The notes beneath the pieces are model-generated. The model saw only the letters and a list, made by a program, of their open reading frames with translations. It was not told the origin of the DNA and did not search any database. From Gammaproteobacteria bacterium (lineage in GTDB: Bacteria > Pseudomonadota > Gammaproteobacteria > Xanthomonadales > Wenzhouxiangellaceae), in contig JAJFKY010000006.1 in NCBI GenBank assembly GCA_021772975.1, positions 62,001 to 126,000 on the forward strand: a DNA stretch of 64,000 bases, written 5' to 3'. Both the position numbers and the translations under genes were made by a program. Below are positions 53,758 to 63,610 of this stretch, piece by piece. Position 1 is the stretch's first letter. The number at the start of each line of letters is the position of its first letter.

Positions 53758-53833
53758 TTGTCGGCTTAGGCCTAAGCCGACTTACTGCGAGTTGGTAGGT
53801 CGGTTTAGAGCCATTGGCTCGTAAACCGACAAG
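53758..53833. repeat. REP pair on the 3' side of the RAYT gene
   Basis: TGTCGGCTTAGGCCTAAGCC-GACT, then GTAGGTCGGTTTAGAGCC with TCGTAAACCGACAA. Same class as the cluster on the other side of the RAYT gene. Confidence 0.85.
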
Positions 53834-53838
53834 AACCT

Positions 53839-54333
53839 TCATTCATTACCGATACAGCCTGGAATATCCGGTGTGATATTGCCCCAATCCGCTGGGTATA
53901 TATTTAATGATTGGTATTTATGAAAACTTGAATAAGACCAATCCTTTACCTGCTTTACCAACCCATGCTTGACCGGATTGTAGTGAATATAATCAAAATG
54001 AGCAGCATAGTCCTGGTGGTCGCGAATTAAATGTTCCCAGAACCGGTGCTGCCAAAGGTTCAGGATGCCGGTCTGCACTGTGAGTTTGCGTTTGATCAGC
54101 CTTATCCGCATTGAATAATCCGCATCATCTACCGGCATGCTCAGCAGACAATGGATGTGATCAGGAAGCACGACAATCGCTTCAATGGTAAATTGGTGTT
54201 TAGCTTTTACCGTGGCAACCGCAGTGCGCAATGCCCGAATATTTTCCGTCTGGGTCAACAGCGGTTTTCTTTGACGGGTTACCAGTGTGATGAAATAACT
54301 GCCGCCTGTTTGATATAGGCGTCGATATTGCAT
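53839..54333 (-). CDS. REP-associated tyrosine transposase (RAYT), Y1 family
   Basis: 164 residues. HuH motif in [17 protein letters not shown] near residue 60 and the catalytic Tyr in [20 protein letters not shown] near 118, both intact. Related to IS200/IS605 TnpA; RAYTs nick and mobilise REP elements and do not usually carry their own terminal ends. [20 protein letters not shown] is a typical N-terminus. It is flanked by REP pairs on both sides (53758-53833 and 54415-54551). Probably active or recently active. Confidence 0.9.
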   Translation of the reverse strand: MQYRRLYQTGGSYFITLVTRQRKPLLTQTENIRALRTAVATVKAKHQFTIEAIVVLPDHIHCLLSMPVDDADYSMRIRLIKRKLTVQTGILNLWQHRFWEHLIRDHQDYAAHFDYIHYNPVKHGLVKQVKDWSYSSFHKYQSLNIYPADWGNITPDIPGCIGNE

Positions 54334-54414
54334 TGGTGAATGTCATCCAGCTTGGGTCGCGTTGTAGCTTAAATCGCCACAAGTCTGGTGTATGTAAGTA
54401 ATCTGTGCGGTTTG

Positions 54415-54551
54415 TTGTCGGCTTACGGCTACGCCTAAGCCGACCTACTTGGAATTTACAGCGATGATTGTCGGTTTACGGATGCGCCTAAACCGACCTG
54501 CTTCGGGTTCTGTGGCAGATTGGTTTAGAGCCGATGGCTGGTAAACCGACA
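54415..54551. repeat. REP cluster on the 5' side of the RAYT gene
   Basis: TGTCGGCTTACGGCTACGCC, then TGTCGGTTTACGGATGCGCC and a third arm with TGGTTTAGAGCCGATGGCTG-GTAAACCGACAA. Probably the cognate substrate class of the RAYT. Confidence 0.85.
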
Positions 54552-54555
54552 AGCT

Positions 54556-54930
54556 TTACTCATCCTGACCAGGGTTCTCAGCAGCAACTGGTTGACTGCT
54601 TTGTCTGGCTCCGATGCGTCTTAGCGTGACGGTTTCACCGCCGTGGTTGGGCAGTTTGTCCTGCAGGGTCTGCGGATCGACCAGGGTCTGCGCCCCGCTT
54701 TGCAGATGATCGAACACTTCTTTGTAGCTGTCGGTCAGCCGATTGACCAGGCCGGCGGTTTCGACAAAATGATCGGCCACCTGCTCACGAAACTCGGTGT
54801 GTTCTTGTTGCAGTTCCAGCACGGTTTTGTTGCCGGTCTGCCTGCGCTGAAACATCAGAATGACTGCTGCACCGATCACCAGGCCAACGATCAGGCCGAC
54901 CAGTAAGCCGGTTAAAAGACTGGAATCCAC
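54556..54930 (-). CDS. YhcB/ZapG family membrane protein (DUF1043)
   Basis: 124 residues from a GTG at 54930, with AGGAG six bases upstream; the frame extends further without support. N-terminal membrane helix LLTGLLVGLIVGLVIGAAVI, then a cytoplasmic coiled-coil (ELQQEHTEFREQVADHFVET) and the conserved NRLTDSYKEVFDHLQSGAQT. YhcB links division and envelope synthesis in Escherichia coli. It is a single gene. Confidence 0.88.
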   Translation of the reverse strand: MDSSLLTGLLVGLIVGLVIGAAVILMFQRRQTGNKTVLELQQEHTEFREQVADHFVETAGLVNRLTDSYKEVFDHLQSGAQTLVDPQTLQDKLPNHGGETVTLRRIGARQSSQPVAAENPGQDE

Positions 54931-54989
54931 ACATTGCTCCTGTTTGACGAATATCCAGTGTAGATATGGGGTGATTGTTTTTTTGTGAA

Positions 54990-55500
54990 AGGGGAGATTC
55001 TTCGTCGCGAGGCTCCTCAGGATGACATGCGTAAAAACCGGCTTCCTATGGATGGCAACGGCCATGCCTGGCTTTCAGACTAAACGAATACAGCAAGAGC
55101 GATTCTGTCGTCCTGAGCCAAAGGCGAAGGATCTCAATGAGGCATCTGGCTGGCTTGAGGAGATCCTTGGTCGCAGGCCCCTCAGGATGACAAGCGTAAA
55201 GCTTGGCTTACTCTGAATGATAGCTGTAGTGGCTGGTTTTCAGATTAAGCATATAGAGCAATAGGACCCCAGTACTAAACTATGCATGACGGGATTCTTC
55301 GCTGCGCTCAGAATGACAGCGATAGCTTAGAGTGACAGCGATTTGTAATGGTTTTGCGTTTTAACTGGTTCTGCATTTATTTGTCATCCTGAGCCAAAGG
55401 CGAAGGATCTCAATGAGGCATCTGGCTGGCTTGAGGAGATCCTTGGTCGCAGGCCCCTCAGGATGACAAGCGTAAAGCTTGGCTTACTCCGGATGACAGC
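54990..55500. repeat. HSERSEES-type repeats, four diverged copies
   Basis: Copies at 54990-55025, 55106-55199, 55284-55320 and 55381-55500, with GTCATCCTGAGCCAAAGGCG and AAGGATCTCAATGAGGCATC. The second and fourth are near-identical direct repeats of about 95 bases. The gap 54931-55513 has no gene. Confidence 0.8.
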
Positions 55501-55513
55501 TAAACGACCAGGC

Positions 55514-55936
55514 TTAACGGTTAAGATAATCCTGCAGCTCGCCCAGCTCCTGCTGCCAGCCTTCGACGTTGTCGGCACGATCCTGGTCGCGCTGGAATCC
55601 GGATTCAAGCATATGCAAACGGGTGCCGCCGTTGGGCAGTGATTCAAGACGCCATTCGACCAGGGTGGTGTCGGCGTCTTGTATGGAAACATCCGGTTGT
55701 CGGGCCCAGCGCCAACTGATCCGCTGCATCGGTTCAACCTCAACCACCTCAACCGCATAGCGGCCGCTGCATTCCTCGATATCCCAATCGAACCAGCCGA
55801 TAAATCCGGGCGTCGGCTCAAAACTGGCGCCGTTATTGGGGAACCAGGCTGCCAGTTCTCCGGCGTCGGTAATGGCTGTCCAAATGCGTTCCAGCGGGGC
55901 TTTGAATTCCAGGGTGCGTTCGATACTTGCGGTCAT
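55514..55936 (-). CDS. SRPBCC (AHSA1-type) domain protein
   Basis: 140 residues. IERTLEFKAPLERIWTAITD, GELAAWFPNNGASFEPTPGF and HMLESGFQRDQDRADNVEGW are the usual START-like SRPBCC signatures. Probable ligand-binding or stress function. It lies 12 bases after the ArsR gene and is co-transcribed with it, a common pairing. Confidence 0.93.
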   Translation of the reverse strand: MTASIERTLEFKAPLERIWTAITDAGELAAWFPNNGASFEPTPGFIGWFDWDIEECSGRYAVEVVEVEPMQRISWRWARQPDVSIQDADTTLVEWRLESLPNGGTRLHMLESGFQRDQDRADNVEGWQQELGELQDYLNR

Positions 55937-55948
55937 GTTGTTAGCTCC

Positions 55949-56257
55949 TTATTGGTTTTCGCCGAGGTGTTGGCGCAGGCGGGTGAAGGCCTGATCCCAG
56001 GCTTCGGCATAGGGCCGCAACCAGTCATCAACGGCTTGCAATGGTTCGGGCTGCAGGCGATGCCGGCGCTCGCGGCCGTGGCGTTCAATGCGGATCAGGC
56101 CCGCCTGCTGCAGAATGTCGAGATGTTTGGTGACGGCCTGACGGCTGACACTCATGGGTGCGGTCAGTTGTTTGACCGATAACGCGCCTTCGGTACGCAG
56201 GCGCTCCAGCACCTGGCGGCGGGTGGGGTCGGCAATGGCGGTGAAGATGTGTTCCAT
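55949..56257 (-). CDS. ArsR-family transcriptional regulator
   Basis: 102 residues from the ATG at 56257 (MEHIFTAIADPTRRQVLERL). HTH: LSVKQLTAPMSVSRQAVTKH, then LDILQQAGLIRIERHGRERR. No metal-binding Cys pair is seen, so it is the SRPBCC-associated branch, not an arsenic sensor. The ATG lies just after a -10 box (see promoter entry), suggesting a leaderless or nearly leaderless mRNA. The upstream frame is in the promoter. Confidence 0.92.
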   Translation of the reverse strand: MEHIFTAIADPTRRQVLERLRTEGALSVKQLTAPMSVSRQAVTKHLDILQQAGLIRIERHGRERRHRLQPEPLQAVDDWLRPYAEAWDQAFTRLRQHLGENQ

Positions 56258-56263
56258 GAACGG

Positions 56264-56293
56264 ATTATATGCAACCTTTTGGTTGCATTTCAA
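56264..56293 (-). promoter_or_regulatory. Promoter with palindromic operator for the arsR-SRPBCC pair
   Basis: On the minus strand: -35 TTGAAA (56293-56288), 18-base spacer, -10 TATAAT (56269-56264). The spacer is an 8-bp inverted repeat ATGCAACC-N4-GGTTGCAT (56288-56269). An ArsR dimer bound there would block polymerase directly. Transcription would begin at or next to the ATG at 56257. Confidence 0.8.
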
Positions 56294-56328
56294 GTTTTGA
56301 TGACTGCCTGGTGGTTTTCGAGGATGGA

Positions 56329-56560
56329 TTCCCGCGTTCGCGGGAATGACGGTGCTTTATGGGAGTGACGGTGCTTTATGGGAGTGACGGTATTTTGTGG
56401 GAGTGATTGTAGTTTTAAGATAGTCCAATTAAATATGAGGATGGTTTGTTGAATATAAGGGTGGGCCGTTAACTAGTAAGGTTATTTTTGAAGACCATGA
56501 AGCCTACAAACAAAATATCCAGACCACCAAGCCGTCATTCCCGCGAACGCGGGAATCCAT
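56329..56560. repeat. Inverted CCCGCGTTCGCGGG repeats and a 20-bp tandem
   Basis: ATTCCCGCGTTCGCGGGAAT at 56329-56348 and again, inverted, at 56535-56554. Between them 56352-56408 has three near-copies of GTGCTTTATGGGAGTGACG. The gap 56258-56598 has no gene. Confidence 0.7.
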
Positions 56561-56598
56561 CTTCGCTTTTATTTATTCCTTCGCGCCCTGCTGCGCTC

Positions 56599-57102
56599 CT
56601 ACGGGGCGTGTTTTGTGGGTTCGCCTTTGGCTGCGCGCGTGGCCGCTCGGCGTTGCTGGAAAAAGCGTTGCAGCAGCTCCACACTTTGCCCAGCCAGAAC
56701 CCCCTGCTGCACCTCGATCCGATGGTTATGCAGCGGGCTTTGCAGCAGCTCAAACATGCTGCCATCAGCGCCGGTTTTGGGATCGGTCGCGGCGTACACT
56801 ACGCGCGCGATGCGTGCATGGATCAGTGCTCCGGCGCACATCACACAGGGCTCCAGGGTGATGTACAAAGTGGTATCGGGCAGACGGTAATTGGCTTGCT
56901 TCAGGCCGGCATCACGCAAGGCGATAATCTCGGCATGTGCGCTGGGGTCGTTGTTGGTGATGGTCTGGTTGTAACCCCGGCCGATGATTACCCCGTGCTT
57001 GACCAGCACCGCCCCAACCGGCACTTCGCCCTGAGATTCTGCCTGCTCGGCCAGTTCAAGAGCCGCGGTCATAAAGACCGTATCGGTTTGGCTATCGCTC
57101 AT
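56599..57102 (-). CDS. tadA: tRNA-specific adenosine deaminase
   Basis: Deaminates A34 of tRNA-Arg to inosine. 167 residues. Zinc-site motifs: [14 protein letters not shown] (HAE) and [20 protein letters not shown] (PCxxC). The ATG at 57102 overlaps the guaA stop by ATGA, so tadA is the last gene of a guaB-guaA-tadA transcript. Length is normal. Confidence 0.95.
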   Translation of the reverse strand: MSDSQTDTVFMTAALELAEQAESQGEVPVGAVLVKHGVIIGRGYNQTITNNDPSAHAEIIALRDAGLKQANYRLPDTTLYITLEPCVMCAGALIHARIARVVYAATDPKTGADGSMFELLQSPLHNHRIEVQQGVLAGQSVELLQRFFQQRRAATRAAKGEPTKHAP

Positions 57103-58685
57103 TCCCACTCGATAGTGGCGGGCGGTTTGCCGGAAATGTCGTAGACCACCCTTGAGATGCCGGTGATTTCGTTGATGATCCGGCGGGAAACATGATCCAG
57201 AAAGTCATACGGCAGATGCGCCCAGTGGGCGGTCATGAAATCAACCGTTTCCACCGCGCGCAGCGCGATCACGTATTCGTAGCGACGGCCATCGCCCACC
57301 ACGCCCACCGATTTGACCGGCAGGAAGACCGCGAAGGCCTGGGCGACTTTGTCGTAGTGGCCCTTGGCGCGCAGTTCCTCGATAAAAATATGATCGGCTT
57401 TTTGCAGCAACGGGACATAGTCGGCATGGATTTCGCCGAGGATTCGCACACCCAGACCCGGGCCTGGGAAAGGATGTCGATCAATCAGCGCTGACGGCAG
57501 CTCCAGTTGCCGTCCGATGGTGCGGACTTCGTCTTTGAACAGCTCGCGCAGCGGTTCGACCAGTTGCATGTTCATGCGCTCCGGCAGTCCGCCCACATTG
57601 TGGTGCGATTTGATCACATGCGCCTTGCCGGTTTTGGCGCCGGCTGATTCAATCACATCCGGATAGATAGTGCCCTGCGCCAGCCACTGGATATTGTCCA
57701 GCTTGGCGGCTTCGGCTTCGAACACCTTGATAAATTCGCCGCCGATGATTTTACGTTTTTCTTCCGGATCACTGGCGCCGCTCAGCGCGTGCATAAATTG
57801 ATCCCTGGCGTTAATGCGCAACACCTTAACGCCCATGTGTTCGGCAAAGGTATCCATCACCTGATCGCCCTCGCCGTGGCGCAGCAGGCCGGTATCGACA
57901 AAAATACAGGTCAATTGTTCGCCGATGGCCTGGTGCAACAGTGCCGCCACCACGGCCGAATCCACCCCGCCGGACAAACCCAGCAGCACCTGGTCATCGC
58001 CCACCTGATCACGCACCTGTTCAATCTGATCATCGATGATAGCGCTGGGCGTCCAGTCAGTGCCGCAGCCACAGATGGCATGTACAAACCGGCTTAGAAT
58101 GGCCTTGCCCTGTTTGGTATGGGTGACTTCCGGATGAAATTGCAGACCGTAATAGTGCAGGTTTTCATGCGCCATACCGGCAATCGGCGCGGACGGCGTG
58201 GTGCCGATAATCTCGAAACCGTCGGGCACCGCGGTGACCTTATCACCATGGCTCATCCACACATCCAGACTGGCGCTTTCAGTGTTGCCGGCTACCCCAG
58301 TCGGATGGTCGTTCAGGCCTTCCAGCAGGCTGCCGGCCCGGGTGACCTCGACGCGGGCAAAGCCGAATTCTTTTTCATCACTGGGGCTGACCGCGCCGCC
58401 CAGCTTGCGCGCCAGCGCCTGCATGCCGTAGCAGATGCCCAGCACCGGCACGTTCAGATCAAACACCACCTGGGGAATACTCGGTGAATCATCCTGAGTC
58501 GTGGTTTCCGGACCACCGGACAGGATAATGCCATCCGGTGCAAACTCGCGGATTTCCCGGGCATCCGCGTCCCAGGGTTTGATTTCGCTGTAAACCTTCA
58601 ACTCGCGCACCCGGCGGGCGATCAACTGGGTGAACTGTGAGCCGAAATCCAGAATCAGGATTTTGTGGTCATGGATAGCGGACAT
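57099..58685 (-). CDS. guaA: GMP synthase (glutamine-hydrolysing)
   Basis: Converts XMP to GMP. 528 residues. Class I GATase domain with the catalytic Cys in [18 protein letters not shown]-loop [20 protein letters not shown]-terminal dimerisation domain ending PPATIEWE as usual. AAGGA ribosome site six bases upstream. It follows guaB after a 15-base gap. Confidence 0.98.
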   Translation of the reverse strand: MSAIHDHKILILDFGSQFTQLIARRVRELKVYSEIKPWDADAREIREFAPDGIILSGGPETTTQDDSPSIPQVVFDLNVPVLGICYGMQALARKLGGAVSPSDEKEFGFARVEVTRAGSLLEGLNDHPTGVAGNTESASLDVWMSHGDKVTAVPDGFEIIGTTPSAPIAGMAHENLHYYGLQFHPEVTHTKQGKAILSRFVHAICGCGTDWTPSAIIDDQIEQVRDQVGDDQVLLGLSGGVDSAVVAALLHQAIGEQLTCIFVDTGLLRHGEGDQVMDTFAEHMGVKVLRINARDQFMHALSGASDPEEKRKIIGGEFIKVFEAEAAKLDNIQWLAQGTIYPDVIESAGAKTGKAHVIKSHHNVGGLPERMNMQLVEPLRELFKDEVRTIGRQLELPSALIDRHPFPGPGLGVRILGEIHADYVPLLQKADHIFIEELRAKGHYDKVAQAFAVFLPVKSVGVVGDGRRYEYVIALRAVETVDFMTAHWAHLPYDFLDHVSRRIINEITGISRVVYDISGKPPATIEWE

Positions 58686-58700
58686 ATTGAATCCTTGGGA

Positions 58701-60182
58701 TTATCCCAGCTTGTAATTGGGTGCTTCCTTGGTAATCGCGACATCATGCGCATGGCTTTCGGTCATGCCGGCCGAGGTAATCCGCACGAAGTGGGAGCGG
58801 GTCCGCATGTCTGCAATGCTGGCGCAGCCCACATACCCCATGCTGGAGCGCACCCCGCCCACCAATTGATGAATCACACTGGCCAGCGGGCCTTTATACG
58901 CCACCCGGCCTTCGATGCCTTCCGGCACCAGCTTGTCGGCTTCGGTTTCATCCTGGAAGTAACGGTCCGAGGAGCCTTTCTGCATCGCCCCCAGTGAACC
59001 CATGCCGCGGTAGGATTTATAGCTGCGGCCCTGAAACAGTTCCACTTCCCCGGGCGCCTCTTCGGTGCCGGCAAACAGGCTGCCGATCATAATTGAATGC
59101 GCGCCGGCGGCCAGCGCTTTGGCCACGTCACCGGAATAACGGATGCCACCATCGGCAATCATCGGCACCCCGGTGCCGCGCAGGGCTTCCGCCACTTCGG
59201 CGACCGCGCTGATCTGCGGTACACCTACGCCGGCCACGATCCGGGTAGTACAGATTGAACCCGGCCCTACTCCGACCTTGACGCCGTCCGCGCCCATCTC
59301 CAGCAGCGCCCGCGCTGCATCGGCGGTGGCGATATTGCCGCCAATCACCTGCACTTCCGGAAACTGCTGCTTAATCCAGCGCACCCGCTCCAGCACGCCC
59401 TTGGAATGGCCGTGGGCGGTATCCACCACAATCACATCCACGTGCGCGGCCACCAGCGCCGTGACCCGCTCCGCGGTATCGCCACCGGCGCCCACCGCCG
59501 CGCCCACCAGCAGCCGTTCCGAGCTGTCTTTGGCGGCGTTGGGGAAATCGCGGGATTTCTGGATATCTTTTACCGTGATCAAACCGCGCAATTCGAAGTT
59601 GTCATTCACCACCAGGACTTTTTCGATCCGGTAGCGATGCAGCAACTCCAGCACTTCGTCCTGACTGGCGCCTTCGTTAACGGTAACCAGCTTATCCTTG
59701 CGGGTCATGATATTGCGCACCGGGTCATCCAACTTGCGCTCGAAGCGCATATCGCGGCTGGTGACAATGCCGACCAACTCGTTACCATCGACCACCGGCA
59801 CGCCGGAAATATTGTGCTGCCGGGTTAACGCCAATACGTCCTGGATGGTGGTTGCGGGCGTGACCGTGATCGGATCTTTGATCACTCCGGCTTCGTATTT
59901 TTTGACCACCCGGACTTCATCGGCCTGACGTTCGATCGACATATTCTTATGAATAATCCCGATGCCGCCTTCCTGCGCCATGGTAATCGCCAGACGTGCT
60001 TCGGTAACGGTATCCATGGCCGATGAAACCAGCGGAATCTGCAAGGCCAGATCGCGGGTCAGACGGGTGGTCAGATCGACTTCCTTGGGCAGCACCAGAG
60101 AATGTGCCGGCACCAGCAGAACATCGTCAAAAGTCAGGGCTTCGGCCTTGAGCCGGAGGGCTTGATCAGTACTGCCTGGCAT
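58701..60182 (-). CDS. guaB: IMP dehydrogenase
   Basis: IMP to XMP, the committed step of GMP synthesis. 493 residues. Catalytic Cys loop [15 protein letters not shown] near 305, CBS domain pair near 95-210 ([20 protein letters not shown]), and the flap region [15 protein letters not shown] seven bases before the ATG. First gene of the guaB-guaA-tadA operon; a long upstream repeat-rich gap (60183-60687) should hold its promoter. Confidence 0.98.
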   Translation of the reverse strand: MPGSTDQALRLKAEALTFDDVLLVPAHSLVLPKEVDLTTRLTRDLALQIPLVSSAMDTVTEARLAITMAQEGGIGIIHKNMSIERQADEVRVVKKYEAGVIKDPITVTPATTIQDVLALTRQHNISGVPVVDGNELVGIVTSRDMRFERKLDDPVRNIMTRKDKLVTVNEGASQDEVLELLHRYRIEKVLVVNDNFELRGLITVKDIQKSRDFPNAAKDSSERLLVGAAVGAGGDTAERVTALVAAHVDVIVVDTAHGHSKGVLERVRWIKQQFPEVQVIGGNIATADAARALLEMGADGVKVGVGPGSICTTRIVAGVGVPQISAVAEVAEALRGTGVPMIADGGIRYSGDVAKALAAGAHSIMIGSLFAGTEEAPGEVELFQGRSYKSYRGMGSLGAMQKGSSDRYFQDETEADKLVPEGIEGRVAYKGPLASVIHQLVGGVRSSMGYVGCASIADMRTRSHFVRITSAGMTESHAHDVAITKEAPNYKLG

Positions 60183-60687
60183 GGCGTGCTCCTCGTCAAG
60201 GGCGCGGTTGAGCGGTTGGCTCAGCGGCGCGGATAAATCCGGCCATTATATCATGATCAGATTTAGGCACGACCATGGATATAAGGGCCAATTTTAATCC
60301 GGCAAAGCAGACCAGGCTGTACCGGGAACAACTGTCATTGAGAGCGTAGCGCTGTCACTCTGAGCTATCCCTGTCATTGAGGCATCACTGTCATTCTGAG
60401 CGCAGCGAAGAATCCCGTCATGGGTATCCCGCCCAACAGATCCTTCGCCTTTGGCTCAGGATGACAAATCTTGGCTCAAGATGACCAATAAAATGTAGGG
60501 CCGGCTATGCACAGCGGCGTACCGGTAAAGTACAGAACCGTTACAAACCACTGTCACTCTGAGCTATCGCTGTCATTGAGACATCACCGTCATTCTGACC
60601 GCAGCGAAGAATCCCGGCGATGCAATCAGGCAACAACGTGCGTTACAATAGTCAGTTAGATCAAAAACGGCTGATACCAATAACATT
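60183..60687. other. Gene-free gap between guaB and miaB
   Basis: Divergent promoter region for guaB (minus) and miaB (plus). Filled largely by HSERSEES-type repeats (60333-60620). No PurR-type or other operator was recognised. Confidence 0.5.
60333..60620. repeat. HSERSEES-type repeats, two to three copies
   Basis: CTGTCATTGAG...GTCATTCTGAGCGCAGCG with AAGAATCCCG at 60333-60420 and 60551-60616, and GATCCTTCGCCTTTGGCTCA at 60440. Similar to the copies at 54990-55500. Confidence 0.8.
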
Positions 60688-62046
60688 ATGAGCGGGAAGC
60701 TATTCGTCAAAACACACGGCTGCCAGATGAACGAGTACGATTCGGCCAAAATGGCTGACGTGCTGGCGGCCTCGCATGGACTGGAAATTACCGCCGACGA
60801 ACAGGAAGCCGATGTGATCCTGATCAACACCTGTTCGATCCGCGAAAAAGCCCAGGAAAAAGTTTTTTCGCAGCTTGGGCAGTGGCGCAAACTGAAGGAA
60901 AAGAATCCCCGCGTGGTGATCGGCGTGGGCGGTTGTGTGGCCAGTCAGGAAGGCGCCGGCATTATCAAGCGTGCGCCGTTCGTCGATATGGTGTTTGGCC
61001 CGCAAACCCTGCATCGTCTGCCGACCATGCTCGACGACGTACGCGCCACCCACAAACCGAGCATTGATATCAGCTTTCCGGAAATCGAGAAGTTTGATCG
61101 CCTGCCTGAACCGCGGGCGGAAGGTCCGAGCGCGTTTGTATCGGTGATGGAAGGCTGCAGCAAATACTGTACCTTCTGTGTGGTTCCTTATACCCGTGGT
61201 GAAGAAGTCAGCCGCCCGTTTGATGATGTGATCGCGGAAGTGGTGATGCTGGCGGAACAGGGGGTGCGCGAGATCAACCTGCTCGGCCAGAACGTCAATG
61301 CCTATCGTGGTCCATTGCACGAAGGCGGGTTTGCCGACCTGGCGCTGCTGATCCGCTATATCGCCCAGATTGACGGCATCGGCCGAATCCGCTTTACCAC
61401 TTCGCATCCGGTGGAATTCAGCGACAGCCTGATTGAAGCCTATGCCGACGTACCCAAACTGGCCAGCTACCTGCATCTACCGGTGCAGTCCGGCTCCGAC
61501 CGCATTTTGTCAGCCATGAAACGTGGCCATACGGTACTGGAATACAAACAGAAAATCCGCCGCCTGCGCGAAGCACGCCCGGAGCTGGCGCTGTCGTCGG
61601 ATTTTATCATCGGTTTCCCCGGCGAAAGCGACCGTGATCATGCCGGCACCATGCAGCTGATCCGCGAATTGCGCTATGACCAGAGCTTCAGCTTTATCTA
61701 CAGCCGCCGGCCCGGTACCCCGGCCAGCAACCTGCCCGATGATGTAGCACTGGAAACCAAGAAAGCCCGTCTGCAGGAACTGCAGGCCACCATCAATGGC
61801 TTTGCGGCCGAATACAGCCAGGCGATGGTGGGCAGCACGCAACGGGTGCTGGTGGAAGGCCCCAGCAAAAAAGACCCGCTGCAGATGGCTGGTCGGACCG
61901 ATAACAACCGGGTGGTCAACTTCAGCGCACCGGAGCGGCTGATCGGGCGGTTTATTGATGTCGTGATTACTGAAGCGATGAGCAATTCACTGCGTGGCCG
62001 GGTGGCCACCAGCGAGTCGATCAGCAGCGACAGCCGCGCTGCATGA
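60688..62046 (+). CDS. miaB: tRNA-2-methylthio-N6-dimethylallyladenosine synthase
   Basis: Radical SAM enzyme that adds the 2-methylthio group to i6A37 of tRNA. 452 residues. N-terminal MTTase domain ([35 protein letters not shown]), 4Fe4S radical-SAM motif CxxxCxxC in [16 protein letters not shown], and a C-terminal TRAM domain. It overlaps phoH by 4 bases. Normal length, all Cys present. Confidence 0.97.
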   Translation: MSGKLFVKTHGCQMNEYDSAKMADVLAASHGLEITADEQEADVILINTCSIREKAQEKVFSQLGQWRKLKEKNPRVVIGVGGCVASQEGAGIIKRAPFVDMVFGPQTLHRLPTMLDDVRATHKPSIDISFPEIEKFDRLPEPRAEGPSAFVSVMEGCSKYCTFCVVPYTRGEEVSRPFDDVIAEVVMLAEQGVREINLLGQNVNAYRGPLHEGGFADLALLIRYIAQIDGIGRIRFTTSHPVEFSDSLIEAYADVPKLASYLHLPVQSGSDRILSAMKRGHTVLEYKQKIRRLREARPELALSSDFIIGFPGESDRDHAGTMQLIRELRYDQSFSFIYSRRPGTPASNLPDDVALETKKARLQELQATINGFAAEYSQAMVGSTQRVLVEGPSKKDPLQMAGRTDNNRVVNFSAPERLIGRFIDVVITEAMSNSLRGRVATSESISSDSRAA

Positions 62047-63041
62047 GCACTGCCGCGCCGCTGGAAACCCAGCTTACCGTTGAACTGGAACCGGCCGATA
62101 ATGAGCGGCTGGCCAATCTGTGCGGGCAGTTCGATGAGCATCTGCGTCAGATTGAAAACCGCCTGGGCATCAGCATCGCCGCGCGTGGCAATATTTTCGC
62201 ACTGAGCGGAGAACGCAAGGCGGTGCGTGCCGGCCGGCGGATTCTGCAGCACCTTTATGAACACAGCGAGCAGCAGATTCTGACACCCGCGCTGATCAAC
62301 CTGCAGTTGCAGGAATCTTCGCTGACCGAGCCGGTGCTGAGCGAGCTGGAGCAGGCCGCCGCGACCGAAGTGATCATCAAAACCCGCAACGGCCTGATCC
62401 GTGGCCGGGGGCCCAACCAGAAGAACTATCTGCTGGCCATCAATCGCAATGACATCAACATCGGCGTCGGTCCGGCCGGAACGGGCAAAACCTACCTGGC
62501 GGTAGCGATGGCGGTGGACTCCCTGAAAAACGAGCAGGTGCAGCGCATCGTGCTGGTCAGACCCGCGGTCGAAGCCGGCGAAAGACTGGGGTTTTTACCT
62601 GGTGATATGGCCCAGAAAGTGGATCCCTATCTTCGACCTTTATACGACGCGCTGTATGAAATGCTGGGCTTTGAACATGTCGGCCGTCTGATTGACCGAC
62701 ATGTGATTGAAATCGCCCCGCTGGCGTTTATGCGCGGCCGCACGCTCAACGATTCGTTTGTGATTCTGGATGAAGCACAGAACACCACCAGCGAGCAGAT
62801 GAAAATGTTTCTGACCCGCATCGGGTTTGGTTCACGCGCGGTGGTGACCGGTGATATCACCCAGATCGACCTGCCTGATCAACGCCGCTCCGGCCTGAAG
62901 CATGCGCTGGCGGTGCTGCAGAATGTTGAGGGCATCAGCGTGACCCGCTTCACCTCACAGGACGTGGTTCGCCATCCGATTGTGCAGCGAGTGCTGAATG
63001 CCTATGAGCGGGCCGAAGCAGCCAATACCCCCAAGCCCTGA
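62043..63041 (+). CDS. ybeZ: PhoH family protein (YbeZ-like)
   Basis: 332 residues. N-terminal KH-like region, then P-loop ATPase: [20 protein letters not shown] near residue 145, and Walker B in [20 protein letters not shown] near 245. YbeZ associates with YbeY in ribosome and 16S rRNA maturation. Overlaps miaB and ybeY. Conserved operon miaB-ybeZ-ybeY-corC. Confidence 0.95.
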   Translation: MSTAAPLETQLTVELEPADNERLANLCGQFDEHLRQIENRLGISIAARGNIFALSGERKAVRAGRRILQHLYEHSEQQILTPALINLQLQESSLTEPVLSELEQAAATEVIIKTRNGLIRGRGPNQKNYLLAINRNDINIGVGPAGTGKTYLAVAMAVDSLKNEQVQRIVLVRPAVEAGERLGFLPGDMAQKVDPYLRPLYDALYEMLGFEHVGRLIDRHVIEIAPLAFMRGRTLNDSFVILDEAQNTTSEQMKMFLTRIGFGSRAVVTGDITQIDLPDQRRSGLKHALAVLQNVEGISVTRFTSQDVVRHPIVQRVLNAYERAEAANTPKP

Positions 63042-63513
63042 GCATCTGATTGCCGTGCAGTATGCGCTGCCCTCACGGCAGGGTTTGCCCGCTGCCCGGA
63101 CGGTGCGCAGCTGGGCAACAGCCGCGCTGGAAAATACCGAGCCTACCGAACTGTCGATTCGCTTTGTGGCCAGTGATGAGATCACCAGCCTGAACCGCCA
63201 ATACCGTGATCGGACCGGGCCTACCAATGTACTTTCTTTTCCAGCGCCGACATTGCCGGTAGCAGTGGTGCCCGCACCACTCGGAGATGTGCTGATCAGC
63301 CCCGAGGTGGCCCGGCAGGAAGCCAGCCAGCAGAGTAAAACCCTGCGCGCGCACCTCGCGCATCTGGTGGTGCACGGGGTATTGCACCTGCAGGGCTACG
63401 ACCATATCCAGCCTGATCAGGCCGAGCGGATGGAAAGCCGCGAGCGCCAGGTACTGGCCGGCCTGGGTTTCGCCGACCCTTATTTGGCTGATCCTTATTT
63501 AGCCGACGAATAA
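62998..63513 (+). CDS. ybeY: Endoribonuclease YbeY
   Basis: 171 residues. Zinc-site HxxxHxxxxxH in LVVHGVLHLQGYDHIQPDQA. It matures 16S rRNA 3' ends with YbeZ. The start ATG at 62998 overlaps ybeZ by 44 bases; a second ATG at 63004 is also possible. The C-terminus has a small duplication, FADPYLADPYLADE. Rest of family motifs (LNRQYRDRTGPTNVLSFPAP) are intact. Confidence 0.94.
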   Translation: MPMSGPKQPIPPSPEHLIAVQYALPSRQGLPAARTVRSWATAALENTEPTELSIRFVASDEITSLNRQYRDRTGPTNVLSFPAPTLPVAVVPAPLGDVLISPEVARQEASQQSKTLRAHLAHLVVHGVLHLQGYDHIQPDQAERMESRERQVLAGLGFADPYLADPYLADE

Positions 63514-63573
63514 TGCATCTGTCATCAGAATCTGCTATACAGAGTGCTCCTAACAGCAACACGGAGATGACAG

Positions 63574-63599
63574 CCTGTGACCGGTATAAACCGGACAGG
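63574..63599 (+). promoter_or_regulatory. Hairpin in the corC leader
   Basis: CCTGT-GA-CCGGT-ATAA-ACCGG-ACAGG, a 10-bp stem with a 2-base bulge and a 4-base loop. It ends 11 bases before the corC ATG and overlaps the region where a ribosome site should lie; none is clear. May control corC translation. Confidence 0.45.
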
Positions 63600-63610
63600 C
63601 CATTATCTGC

